Below are positions 25,945-33,770 of a stretch of 47,058 nucleotides of DNA, piece after piece. The stretch's first letter is position 1, and each line of letters begins with the position of its first letter. Source of the stretch: Clostridia bacterium (lineage in GTDB: Bacteria; Bacillota; Clostridia; Lachnospirales; WQUN01); the NCBI GenBank assembly GCA_025997155.1, contig BNUF01000006.1, forward strand, positions 1-47,058, given 5' to 3'. The notes beneath the pieces were generated by a model. The model made no database searches and was not told the DNA's origin. It saw only the letters and a program-made list of their open reading frames with translations. The position numbers were made by a program, and so were the translations under genes.

Positions 25945-28824
25945 ATGTTAGAAGATTGCATAAAACGTTTTTACACCGCCGAATTGGAAAATACCGACAA
26001 AACAGTATATGATTTGTTCAAATGGAAATCCGTGGACGTGCTTTTGAAAAATTATTCGACGGGCGACGTTATCACGGATATGACAAACCTTGAGTTCCCA
26101 GAGGACTATTCGCAGAGTGCGTGCGACATAATAGCGGGGAAATATTTCCGCAAAAAGGGAGTGCCGAACGAACGCGGATACGAATACTCTATGCGCCAGA
26201 TTACCCACAGAATGGTTGGGTTTTGGTGCGAGTCGCTTTTTGACGAGGGGCTTGTCTCCGCCTCAAACAAACAAATAGTGTATGACGAGCTGGCGTATAT
26301 GATGCTTGCGCAGATTTTCGCGCCGAATAGCCCGCAGTGGTTCAATTCGGGGCTTAAGTTCGCGTATGGGATAACGGGGTCGGCGCAGGGGCATTATTAC
26401 TATGACGAGGGGGCGGGCGAGGTTTTGCCCGCCAAAGACGCGTACACCCGCACACAGGGGTCGGCTTGCTTCATCATAAGTATCCGTGACGCACTCATCG
26501 GCGACAAGTCCCTCACCGACCAGCTCACCGTCGAGACGCTTCTGTTCAAGTACGGCTCGGGCGTCGGCACAAACTGGTCGCCCATTCGCTCCAAAGACGA
26601 AAACCTTTCGGGCGGCGGCAAATCGTCGGGACTTCTTAGTTTCCTAAAGGTATCCGACAGAAACGCTGGGGCGATAAAATCGGGCGGGACGACGCGCCGC
26701 GCCGCGAAGATGAACATTCTCGACCTTGACCACCCCGAAATTTTAGATTACATCAACTGGAAATCCCGCGAGGAGGACAAGGTTCTCGCGTTGTCAAAAA
26801 TGGGTTACTCCGTCGGCATAGACGGCGACGCGTATGAGACCGTTTCGGGGCAAAACGCCAACAACTCCGTGCGTATCAAAAACAGTTTTATGGCGCAAAT
26901 CGGCAAGGCGGGGGCGACGTTCTCGACTGTGAACCGCACAAACGGCGCGATAAACAAAAACTTACAAATTTCCGACATATGGGAGCAGACGGCAAAGGCG
27001 GCGTGGCGTTGCGGCGACCCGGGCGTACAGTTTGACGACATAATAAACGCGTGGCACACCTGCCCAGGCGGCGAAAACGGCGACGTCAACGACACGAGAA
27101 ACCGTATCAACGCGTCTAACCCCTGCTCCGAGTATATGTTCCTTGACGACACGGCGTGCAACCTTGCCAGCATAAATATTCTCAAATTTTACAAAGACGG
27201 CGAATTTGACACACAAGGGTATCTGCACACGATAAACCTAGTCCAGCTCGTCCTTGAGGCGACAATACATTTCGGACAGTTCCCGACAAAGGACATAGCT
27301 CGCAAATCGTGGCTTTTTCGCACAACAGGGCTGGGTCTTACCAACCTCGGCACTCTTTTTATGGTACTCGGTCTTCCCTACGACTCCGACAAGGCGCGCA
27401 ACCTTGCGGCGGCGCTCGTCAGCATAATGACGGGCGAATCCTACCGCGTTTCCGCGCTTATGGCGGAAAAAATCGGAGCGTTTGCTAAGTTTGGCGTAAA
27501 CCGCGACTATATGCTTTCTGTAATAAAAAACCACGGGATTGTTGCGGGGGCGTTTTCCGAACCCTTGCAAAACATACCCTACGAACCGATATATGTAAAT
27601 CATTCCGTGTTGTCCGATTTAGGAATGTCCGACATTTCGGACACCCTCAAGACGGCGTGGGCGGACGCTCTTTGTTTTGGAGAAGCCCACGGTTACAGAA
27701 ACGCCCAAGTTTCCGTACTTGCCCCGACAGGCACTATCGCTTTCGCGATGGACTGCGCCACAACCTCCTCCGAGCCTTTCTTCAGCCACATTACCTACAA
27801 AAAACTTGTGGGCGGCGGCTTTATGGAAATCGTCAACCCCGCGCTGTCGGACGGACTGGCAAAACTTGGATACAACAACGGGCAAATTAAGGATATACTA
27901 AAATATGTAATGGAAACGACAAAGGGCAAAATCGAGGGCGCGCCGCACATAACGGACGCGCATCTGGCGGTTTTTGACACCGCGAACAAATGCGGCGACG
28001 GCAAAAGGTATATTTCCCCCGAAGGTCACGTAAAGATGATGGGAGCTCTCGCCCCGCACCTTTCGGGCGCAATCAGCAAGACGGTGAATCTCCCCGCCGA
28101 CGCGTCCGTCGACGACGTTAAAGATATATACTATATGTCGTGGCGTATGGGTGTCAAGGCAATAGCGCTCTACCGCGACGGCTGCAAGTCCTGCCAGCCC
28201 CTCTCCTCCGCTTCGGACGATTCCTCGGCGCGTCCTCTCACAGACTACACCTATGACGAACTCATACAATATATACACTCGCAGAAATCCACAGGCAAAC
28301 CGCGCCGCGTAAAACCGTCGGGCATACGCACGGCGCGTGTTCACGAAGCTTGTCTTGACGGGCTTAAACTGTATATCACCACCTCGTTCTACGAGGACGG
28401 ACGGCTCGGCGAAGTCTATGTGTCGTCGGGGCGGCAAGGCTCGCTCACAAAAGGCTTACTGGATAGCCTCTCGACGACAATCTCCGAAATGCTCCAATAC
28501 GGCGTCCCCCCGCAGGACATAGCCAATATGTATCGCGGGCACAGATACGAACCGGCGGGATTCATCACGGGACACCCCTACATCAAGCATATCGACTCGA
28601 TTTCCGACCTCATAAGCAAAATTATAGACATCGAACTCGGCAATTACGAACATTGCCAAGTCAAACCCGAGGGCTATGTTTCAAGCACCCGCGAAAACAA
28701 GTCTTTCAAGGCGGGCGACTACATTTACGGCGAACTCTGCCCGACTTGCAGAAGTGCTAAACTGGTAAAAAACGGCACTTGCAAAGTTTGCACAGAGTGC
28801 GGAACTACAACAGGCTGCAGTTAA
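25945..28824 (+). CDS. nrdJ: Adenosylcobalamin-dependent (class II) ribonucleotide reductase
   Basis: Reduces ribonucleotides to deoxyribonucleotides with B12 as radical source, independent of oxygen; 959 aa. There is no N-terminal ATP-cone. The catalytic barrel shows SGVGTNWSPIRSKDENLSGG, the substrate loop NPCSEYMFLDDTACNLASINI with its active-site Cys and Glu, and APTGTIAFAMDCATTSSEP. A TSCPD domain follows (about 790-890). The C-terminus is a zinc ribbon (CPTCRSAKL, CKVCTECG) typical of Firmicutes NrdJ. No nrdAB or nrdDG is in the window. Confidence 0.93.
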   Translation: MLEDCIKRFYTAELENTDKTVYDLFKWKSVDVLLKNYSTGDVITDMTNLEFPEDYSQSACDIIAGKYFRKKGVPNERGYEYSMRQITHRMVGFWCESLFDEGLVSASNKQIVYDELAYMMLAQIFAPNSPQWFNSGLKFAYGITGSAQGHYYYDEGAGEVLPAKDAYTRTQGSACFIISIRDALIGDKSLTDQLTVETLLFKYGSGVGTNWSPIRSKDENLSGGGKSSGLLSFLKVSDRNAGAIKSGGTTRRAAKMNILDLDHPEILDYINWKSREEDKVLALSKMGYSVGIDGDAYETVSGQNANNSVRIKNSFMAQIGKAGATFSTVNRTNGAINKNLQISDIWEQTAKAAWRCGDPGVQFDDIINAWHTCPGGENGDVNDTRNRINASNPCSEYMFLDDTACNLASINILKFYKDGEFDTQGYLHTINLVQLVLEATIHFGQFPTKDIARKSWLFRTTGLGLTNLGTLFMVLGLPYDSDKARNLAAALVSIMTGESYRVSALMAEKIGAFAKFGVNRDYMLSVIKNHGIVAGAFSEPLQNIPYEPIYVNHSVLSDLGMSDISDTLKTAWADALCFGEAHGYRNAQVSVLAPTGTIAFAMDCATTSSEPFFSHITYKKLVGGGFMEIVNPALSDGLAKLGYNNGQIKDILKYVMETTKGKIEGAPHITDAHLAVFDTANKCGDGKRYISPEGHVKMMGALAPHLSGAISKTVNLPADASVDDVKDIYYMSWRMGVKAIALYRDGCKSCQPLSSASDDSSARPLTDYTYDELIQYIHSQKSTGKPRRVKPSGIRTARVHEACLDGLKLYITTSFYEDGRLGEVYVSSGRQGSLTKGLLDSLSTTISEMLQYGVPPQDIANMYRGHRYEPAGFITGHPYIKHIDSISDLISKIIDIELGNYEHCQVKPEGYVSSTRENKSFKAGDYIYGELCPTCRSAKLVKNGTCKVCTECGTTTGCS

Positions 28825-28837
28825 CAGGTATCCAACA

Positions 28838-29719
28838 ATGCTTAAAGCAATCTTCCTAAAAATAAAAAACTTCCTGACCGCGCTGTTTAAAGAAATCGGC
28901 GAAGACGAAATCATCTCCGTCTCAAGCGAAATGACGTACAAACTGATTTTGTCGATTTTCCCGTTCACGATTTTCGCAATGTCGATTATCGGCTTCATGA
29001 ACCTTGACGCGGAATACTTTTTGCAGGAATCGGCGAAAAGCGTTCCGCCTCAGCTTTTTGAGGTGATTGAGGTGTTTGTGTCGGAAGTCGTCGACTCGAA
29101 ACGCCCAGGGATTCTCTCCCTAAGCCTTGCCCTCTCTGTCATAAGTTCCTCGTCGGGTTTCAACGCGATTATGCGCGGGATAAACAAATCCTACGGAGTC
29201 GTCGATACCCGCGGATTTATAAAACGAAGGCTAATCAGTATCTACCTCACGTTCATCTTCGCCGTGCTGATTGTGTTCGCGACAGGCGCGCTCGTCTACC
29301 GCGACACCCTGATTCGCCATATGCTCACGGGCGTAAACGAAAACGTGCGGACGGTCATCGCGATTTTCGGGTTTACAGGGTACTTTCTGTCAATCTTCGT
29401 TATGTTCTCCGCTGTTATCCTCATCTACAAAACGAGCTGCAGCCTTAAAATAAAAACAATGTACTTCATTCCGGGCGCGCTAGTCACGGTAATCGTCTGG
29501 ACTTTCGTGAGCAAGGTCTTCAACCTCTACATAAACAACTTCTCGGATTACTCCCAAATTTACGGAAGTATCGGAAGTGTCTTTATCCTTATGATTTGGG
29601 TGAATATCCTCTCAATCGCCCTTCTTCTGGGAAGTGAAGTCAACTCCCTGCTCCAGTACGAAATCAAAGACGACAAAACCCCAAAAAAAATCCCGCCCCC
29701 GAAAAATAAAAAATTCTAA
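28838..29719 (+). CDS. YihY/UPF0761 family membrane protein
   Basis: A 293-aa inner-membrane protein with about six transmembrane helices. The family patterns are present: EMTYKLILSIFPFTIFAMSIIG near the N-terminus, ISSSSGFNAIMRGINKSYGV, and the final SIGSVFILMIWVNILSIALLLGSEVN. The molecular role is not known, and older RNase BN annotations of this family are wrong. It starts 13 bp after nrdJ with a weak ribosome binding site. Confidence 0.88.
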   Translation: MLKAIFLKIKNFLTALFKEIGEDEIISVSSEMTYKLILSIFPFTIFAMSIIGFMNLDAEYFLQESAKSVPPQLFEVIEVFVSEVVDSKRPGILSLSLALSVISSSSGFNAIMRGINKSYGVVDTRGFIKRRLISIYLTFIFAVLIVFATGALVYRDTLIRHMLTGVNENVRTVIAIFGFTGYFLSIFVMFSAVILIYKTSCSLKIKTMYFIPGALVTVIVWTFVSKVFNLYINNFSDYSQIYGSIGSVFILMIWVNILSIALLLGSEVNSLLQYEIKDDKTPKKIPPPKNKKF

Positions 29720-29729
29720 AAATACCCCC

Positions 29730-29758
29730 TTGACTTTTTGACGGCAAGAGGGTATACT
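29730..29758 (+). promoter_or_regulatory. Promoter of the putative antitoxin RNA
   Basis: TTGACT (29730-29735) and TATACT (29753-29758) have an exact 17-bp spacer. No ORF with a ribosome binding site follows, so the product is likely an untranslated RNA. Confidence 0.8.
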
Positions 29759-29764
29759 GGTATA

Positions 29765-29872
29765 TGTAAATACGTGACTGGCTACCTCGGTCTGACAGCC
29801 GTTTTTAATTAATAGGTGAAACCTAGAAACCAAATAACCGCAATCTTTCTGGGGACGGCGGTTATTTTAACA
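29765..29872 (+). ncRNA. Putative antisense antitoxin RNA (about 108 nt)
   Basis: Inferred from a strong promoter at 29730-29758 and a terminator hairpin at 29832-29867 (AAATAACCGC paired with GCGGTTATTT, followed by TTAA). Two more small hairpins lie inside: GGCT/AGCC at 29780-29800 and TAGGT-GAA-ACCTA at 29813-29825. Its 3' end overlaps, in antisense, the stop codon of the 35-aa hydrophobic ORF on the minus strand. This is the layout of TxpA/RatA-type type I toxin-antitoxin pairs. The 5' end is estimated from the -10 box. Confidence 0.65.
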
Positions 29873-29969
29873 TCAATGAAACTAATCTAGCTATTACGTC
29901 TATAAACTCTAACACGAGAGTCATAGACATAAAAATTACAACAAACAGTCTGTAATTTTTGTCGCTCAT
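29862..29969 (-). CDS. Putative type I toxin, small membrane peptide (35 aa)
   Basis: An ATG at 29969 behind GGGGTGA. The product starts MSDKNYRLFVVIF, continues as one hydrophobic helix (about residues 8-33, VVIFMSMTLVLEFIDVIARL) and ends in Lys. Such 30-40 aa single-span peptides act as membrane-damaging or holin-like toxins. The stop codon lies within the shared terminator stem. It has its own strong promoter at 30027-30055, and the convergent RNA overlaps its 3' end. It resembles holin-like toxins in design more than in exact sequence. Confidence 0.65.
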   Translation of the reverse strand: MSDKNYRLFVVIFMSMTLVLEFIDVIARLVSLMLK

Positions 29970-30026
29970 AGTATCACCCCATTTCTAGGGCCGTTAAAAA
30001 CCGCGTTCACCAATCACGCATAAGAC

Positions 30027-30055
30027 ATTATACACCAAGTTACGCGAATTTTCAA
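30027..30055 (-). promoter_or_regulatory. Promoter of the putative toxin
   Basis: On the minus strand TTGAAA (30055-30050) and TATAAT (30032-30027) have a 17-bp spacer. It lies about 58 bp upstream of the ATG, giving a leader of roughly 50 nt. Confidence 0.82.
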
Positions 30056-30066
30056 CGTTTTTTCAT

Positions 30067-30106
30067 AAAAATAACCGCAGTCTGTCCATGGACTGCGGTT
30101 ATTTTT
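30067..30106 (-). terminator. Strong terminator of the dnaX-rimO transcript
   Basis: A perfect 16-bp stem (from AAAAATAACCGCAGTC) with an 8-nt loop is followed on the minus strand by a T-run. It overlaps the rimO stop codon by two bases and insulates the toxin locus. Confidence 0.9.
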
Positions 30107-31397
30107 ATGCACTCCCAAACAAATCGTAAAAATCCGACGCGCATATCTTAACATATTCAAAGTCGCCGACGCACAGAGTCCTATCCGACGAAAAAATCAC
30201 GTTTCCGTCAAGCTCAGGGCAATCGGCGTAAGTTCGCCCGACATACTTTCCGTCTGCCCGAATACTCTCAACAAGCACTTTTTGTGTCGTTCCAACTTTC
30301 CCCCTAAGTATTTCTCCTGAAACAGACTGTTGGGCGAGCATTATCTCCTCTTTACGTTTCTCGCGGGTTTTCTCGGACACCGCCTTTATCCCAAGCGACA
30401 ACGCCGCCGTGCCTTCCTCCTCCGAATACTCAAAAACCCCAAGTTTATCAAACTTAACTTCCTTAACAAATTCAAGAAGTTCGTTAAACTCCTCTTTCCC
30501 CTCGCCAAAAAACCCCGTGATAATCGTAGTTCTAATCGAAATATCCGTGATTTTTTCGCGCAGTTTCTTAAAGAGCGCCTGCAAGCTCTCCTTCGTGGTA
30601 TCTCTCCCCATAAGCCTAAGAACCTTGTCGCTTGCGTGTTGTATCGGCACGTCAAGATAATGGCAAATTTTAGGATTATCCCGAATCACATTTATAAGTT
30701 CGTCGTCTATATTGTCAGGATAGGCGTACATCACGCGTATCCACTCAATCCCCGCCACCCCCGAAATTTGCGTCAAAAGTGCCGCCAGCGACGTTTTGGG
30801 CGACAAATCCGCCCCGTAGCAAGAAGTATCCTGCGCGACGACCGTAACCTCCCTAACCCCGCGTTTTGCGAGATTAACCGCCTCCCGCAAGATACTTTCG
30901 GGTTCGCGGCTCTTGTAATCCCCCGTGATAGCGGGTATTGTACAATAAGTACATCTATGATTGCACCCCTCGGCAATCTTTATGTACGCCTGTCCCACCA
31001 TCGTCGTAAGTATGCGGTTTTCATAGTCTTCCGTGCGAGGATAAACAGCCCCCTCCACCCCAAGAAGCCGGCACAGCTCCGCGACAAGCGTAGAACTGTC
31101 ATTAGGCGAAACAACAGCCGCAACCTCGGGCAATTCCTTCAGTATCTCCTCCCTGTAACGGTTAACCATACACCCCGTCACGACAATCGGCGCGTCGCCC
31201 TCCGAAAACTCAAGAATTGTATCGATGCTCTCCTGAACCGCCTCCCGAATAAACCCGCAGGTATTTATCACGACGGCGGACGCGTCCAAAACGTCCGTAC
31301 AAACCCCAAACCCCGCCCGCGTCAACGCCCCGATAAGCGCCTCTGAATTCACGGTATTCTTGTCACAGCCCAACGACACAAAATAAATATGTTTCAT
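30105..31397 (-). CDS. rimO: Ribosomal protein uS12 methylthiotransferase RimO
   Basis: A radical-SAM enzyme that methylthiolates an aspartate of ribosomal protein S12; 430 aa. The N-terminal UPF0004 domain has its three cluster cysteines (SLGCDKN, NTCGF, VTGCM). The radical-SAM motif is EGCNHRCTYC, and the TRAM domain is at the C-terminus. GCNHRC plus DKNTVNSE separates RimO from MiaB. It begins three bases after dnaX ends and is probably translated from the same mRNA. Confidence 0.92.
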   Translation of the reverse strand: MKHIYFVSLGCDKNTVNSEALIGALTRAGFGVCTDVLDASAVVINTCGFIREAVQESIDTILEFSEGDAPIVVTGCMVNRYREEILKELPEVAAVVSPNDSSTLVAELCRLLGVEGAVYPRTEDYENRILTTMVGQAYIKIAEGCNHRCTYCTIPAITGDYKSREPESILREAVNLAKRGVREVTVVAQDTSCYGADLSPKTSLAALLTQISGVAGIEWIRVMYAYPDNIDDELINVIRDNPKICHYLDVPIQHASDKVLRLMGRDTTKESLQALFKKLREKITDISIRTTIITGFFGEGKEEFNELLEFVKEVKFDKLGVFEYSEEEGTAALSLGIKAVSEKTREKRKEEIMLAQQSVSGEILRGKVGTTQKVLVESIRADGKYVGRTYADCPELDGNVIFSSDRTLCVGDFEYVKICASDFYDLFGSA

Positions 31398-31400
31398 AAC

Positions 31401-32963
31401 TCACCCTTTAATATGTTTAAGTTCATCATAATCCAACATACTAGAAACTTCCTCAAAAAAACCAATCTCCGCCTCGGGTTCTTTCTTATAATCCGCGTCG
31501 CCCGTATACACAATCCGCGGCGAAATCCCAAAAACCTCCGTTATGCGCGGAAGTATAACCGCGTCTATCTTCTCCGCCCGCGACTTCATAAACGTGACTC
31601 TTCTCTGGGGAAAAACCAGAAAAACCGTATCCTTTGCCTCCCCCGCAACCGCCTTTGCCTCCTTCAGATATTCGTTAGCGGGAAAAAAGTCCATTCCCTC
31701 CGGAATCTCCGAAACAAACGAGTCCCATTTTTCGATTATCTCCCTAAGTTCGGCGGGGGGAACGCGTTTCTTTTTTGGCGCGGGTTTTTGAACGACAGGC
31801 GGCTTTTGTGTTTGCGGTGCTTGAAACCCTTGGCTCTCAAGTTTCGCCAGACGCGCCAAAACGTTTGAATCCGTCGGGGCGGGCGGATAGCACAGTTTGA
31901 TACACGCAACCTCAAACGCCGTCTTCTCGTTCGCCGTGTACCGCAAATTCCCCAAAAGTTCGTTAAACGTATCGATATAATATATCAAAAGGCTTGTGTC
32001 AATCTTCTCCCCTTGCGCGGCGTACCTGTTCGCCTGAATCAGGTACATATCCGTCTTCCCGCCCGAGGACTTGCACACAAGCACGTTCCTTATGTGGTTC
32101 ACCATACCGCGTATGAACTGGTTCACGTCGCGTCCGTTTCCGACCTGCGAATCGATAAGCGACACGCAAGACTTCGCGTCGCTCCTAAAAATCGCCTCCG
32201 TAAGCTCAAAAAACACCGACGTGTCCACCGCCCCGAGAAGTTCCAGAGTTTTCTCAAGCGTAATTTCCTCGCCGTAATAAAAAGAGACGCATTGTTCAAG
32301 GATACTCTGCGCGTCCCTCATCGCCCCGTCCGACACGGAAACGATATACTTGAGCGCGTCGTCGTCCGCCTGTATGTTTTCGCTCGTTATGTATCCGCGC
32401 ATTGATTCATACATAATTTCGGGCGGGATACGCCTGAAATCGAACCGCTGACACCTCGAGTGAACCGTCGCTGGAATCTTCTGCGGGTCGGTCGTCGCAA
32501 GTATGAAAATCACGTGAGCGGGCGGCTCCTCAAGCGTCGTAAGAAGCGCGTTAAACGCGCTGTTCGTGAGCATATGTACTTCGTCTATAATATACACGCG
32601 GTACTTCCCCGACGCGGGCGGGTACATTACCTCTTCGATAATCCCGCGAATATTCTCGACTCCCGTGTAATCCGCCGCGTTTATCTCCGACACGTTCATA
32701 CTGCTGTTATTTTGTATCGAAACGCAAGTACCGCACGAGTTGCACGGCGACCCGTCCGCGTCCGGGTTTTCGCAATTAACCGCCCGCGCAAGTATCTTCG
32801 CCGTACTCGTCTTCCCGCACCCTCTCGTCCCGCAAAAAAGATAGGCGTGAGCGACGCGTCCTCTGCCCAACTGATTCGTAATCGTCTTTATGATATGCGG
32901 CTGCCCGAGAACGTCCCCGAATTTTTGCGGACGCAACTTTCTGTACAAAACGGTATACGACAT
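31401..32963 (-). CDS. dnaX: DNA polymerase III gamma/tau subunit
   Basis: The clamp-loader ATPase, 520 aa. Walker A at residues 45-54 (GTRGCGKTST), a zinc module Cys64/74/77/80, Walker B in DEVHML, and the sensor motif HSRCQRFDFRRI. The C-terminal third (after about 370) is a tau-like region with a short Pro/Lys linker. GAGGTGAG precedes the ATG. dnaX is often near the origin in Firmicutes, but the usual ybaB-recR partners are missing and rimO takes their place. Confidence 0.95.
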   Translation of the reverse strand: MSYTVLYRKLRPQKFGDVLGQPHIIKTITNQLGRGRVAHAYLFCGTRGCGKTSTAKILARAVNCENPDADGSPCNSCGTCVSIQNNSSMNVSEINAADYTGVENIRGIIEEVMYPPASGKYRVYIIDEVHMLTNSAFNALLTTLEEPPAHVIFILATTDPQKIPATVHSRCQRFDFRRIPPEIMYESMRGYITSENIQADDDALKYIVSVSDGAMRDAQSILEQCVSFYYGEEITLEKTLELLGAVDTSVFFELTEAIFRSDAKSCVSLIDSQVGNGRDVNQFIRGMVNHIRNVLVCKSSGGKTDMYLIQANRYAAQGEKIDTSLLIYYIDTFNELLGNLRYTANEKTAFEVACIKLCYPPAPTDSNVLARLAKLESQGFQAPQTQKPPVVQKPAPKKKRVPPAELREIIEKWDSFVSEIPEGMDFFPANEYLKEAKAVAGEAKDTVFLVFPQRRVTFMKSRAEKIDAVILPRITEVFGISPRIVYTGDADYKKEPEAEIGFFEEVSSMLDYDELKHIKG

Positions 32964-32981
32964 ATCTCACCTCTTATCTAA

Positions 32982-33060
32982 GAACCTGTTTAGTATCCCC
33001 ATTGCACCGTCTTTTTGGCTAATTTTTCGCCCCGCCGCAAGCGGGATACTAAACAGGTTC
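32982..33060. mobile_element. MITE-like element, copy 2 (79 bp)
   Basis: The ends GAACCTGTTTAGTATCCC and GGGATACTAAACAGGTTC form a perfect 18-bp terminal inverted repeat. The element is flanked by TAA at 32979-32981 and 33061-33063. It is an internally shortened relative of the element at 12995-13157. It sits 18 bp upstream of dnaX and could form a hairpin in a dnaX leader transcript. Confidence 0.78.
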
Positions 33061-33093
33061 TAAAACGATATACTAATATAATATTAGATTTTC

Positions 33094-33122
33094 TTGCAAA
33101 AGTAAAGAATTTGATTTAAAAT
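33094..33122 (+). promoter_or_regulatory. Promoter of the XRE regulator cassette
   Basis: TTGCAA and TAAAAT are separated by 17 bp. The transcript would begin only about 10 bp before the start codon, so its leader is very short. Confidence 0.65.
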
Positions 33123-33139
33123 TATGCGGGGTGGTTGCA

Positions 33140-33355
33140 TTGAAGACAAGGATACGCGAACTTAGAAAAGCCCGCAAAATCTCACAGGAGGAACTTGCTC
33201 GGGCGCTGCGCGTGACGCGTCTGACTATTATATCGCTTGAAAACGAAAAATACATAGCTTCGCTCCCCCTTGCCGCCAGAATATCAAAATTTTTTTCAAT
33301 GCCGATTGAGGATATTTTCGATTTATCAGAGGAGGACACTAATGGAAACTTTTGA
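33140..33355 (+). CDS. XRE-family helix-turn-helix regulator
   Basis: A 71-aa protein made of one HTH_3 domain (RIRELRKARKISQEELAR, then TRLTIISLENEKY and FFSMPIEDIF), like YozG-type regulators. TTG 33140 is chosen because GGGGTGG is five to six bases upstream; GTG 33131 overlaps that site. It overlaps the membrane-protein gene that follows by 14 bp. Such pairs usually have the regulator controlling its own operon. Confidence 0.85.
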   Translation: MKTRIRELRKARKISQEELARALRVTRLTIISLENEKYIASLPLAARISKFFSMPIEDIFDLSEEDTNGNF

Positions 33356-33770
33356 AAAAAAGATACGCGGAAAATTTCGCCGCGCAACGATTCTCGCTGT
33401 TCTGGGCGTTTTTATATCAATACTTGAATTCGCGGCGCAATCAAAAACCGCCGTCTCCGCGTCCGTAATAGCGGGCGGTTTTTTGGGGTTTGAATCCGTG
33501 TGCGTCTACAATATGCTTAGGTACAAAAAAGCGCTCCGCACAAGGGAAACGCTTGAGGAACTTTATATAAAAGAAATCGACGAGCGAAACGTAAGCATTT
33601 CGCTCAACACCTGCCGCTCCTGCCTTAACCTGACTCTCGGGCTTCTCGGCGCGGCGGGGCTTATCTCGAAATTCTTCAACCACACGGTTTTTATGACAAT
33701 CGGGTATATCCTGATTGGCGTTCTGATTTTGTACGGCGTTCTTACACTGTATTACTCGAAGAAATTCTAG
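33342..33770 (+). CDS. Four-helix membrane protein paired with XRE regulator
   Basis: An ATG at 33342 behind AGGAGG gives 142 aa. There are four predicted membrane spans (ILAVLGVFISILEFAA, SVIAGGFLGFESVCVY, LTLGLLGAAGLISKF, TIGYILIGVLILYGVL) and a charged cytoplasmic loop in the middle. Function unknown. The XRE plus small membrane protein arrangement is frequent in Clostridia. The 3' end overlaps the convergent PAS chemoreceptor by 29 bp. Confidence 0.7.
   Translation: METFEKKIRGKFRRATILAVLGVFISILEFAAQSKTAVSASVIAGGFLGFESVCVYNMLRYKKALRTRETLEELYIKEIDERNVSISLNTCRSCLNLTLGLLGAAGLISKFFNHTVFMTIGYILIGVLILYGVLTLYYSKKF

Noticed and set aside
29720..30104. tRNA or riboswitch in the gap after yihY
   Set aside because: No cloverleaf fits. 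The gap is better explained by two convergent promoters, a short peptide and hairpins.
32013..32981. Plus-strand frames opposite dnaX
   Set aside because: Arg-rich shadows without ribosome binding sites on a strand opposite a clear gene.
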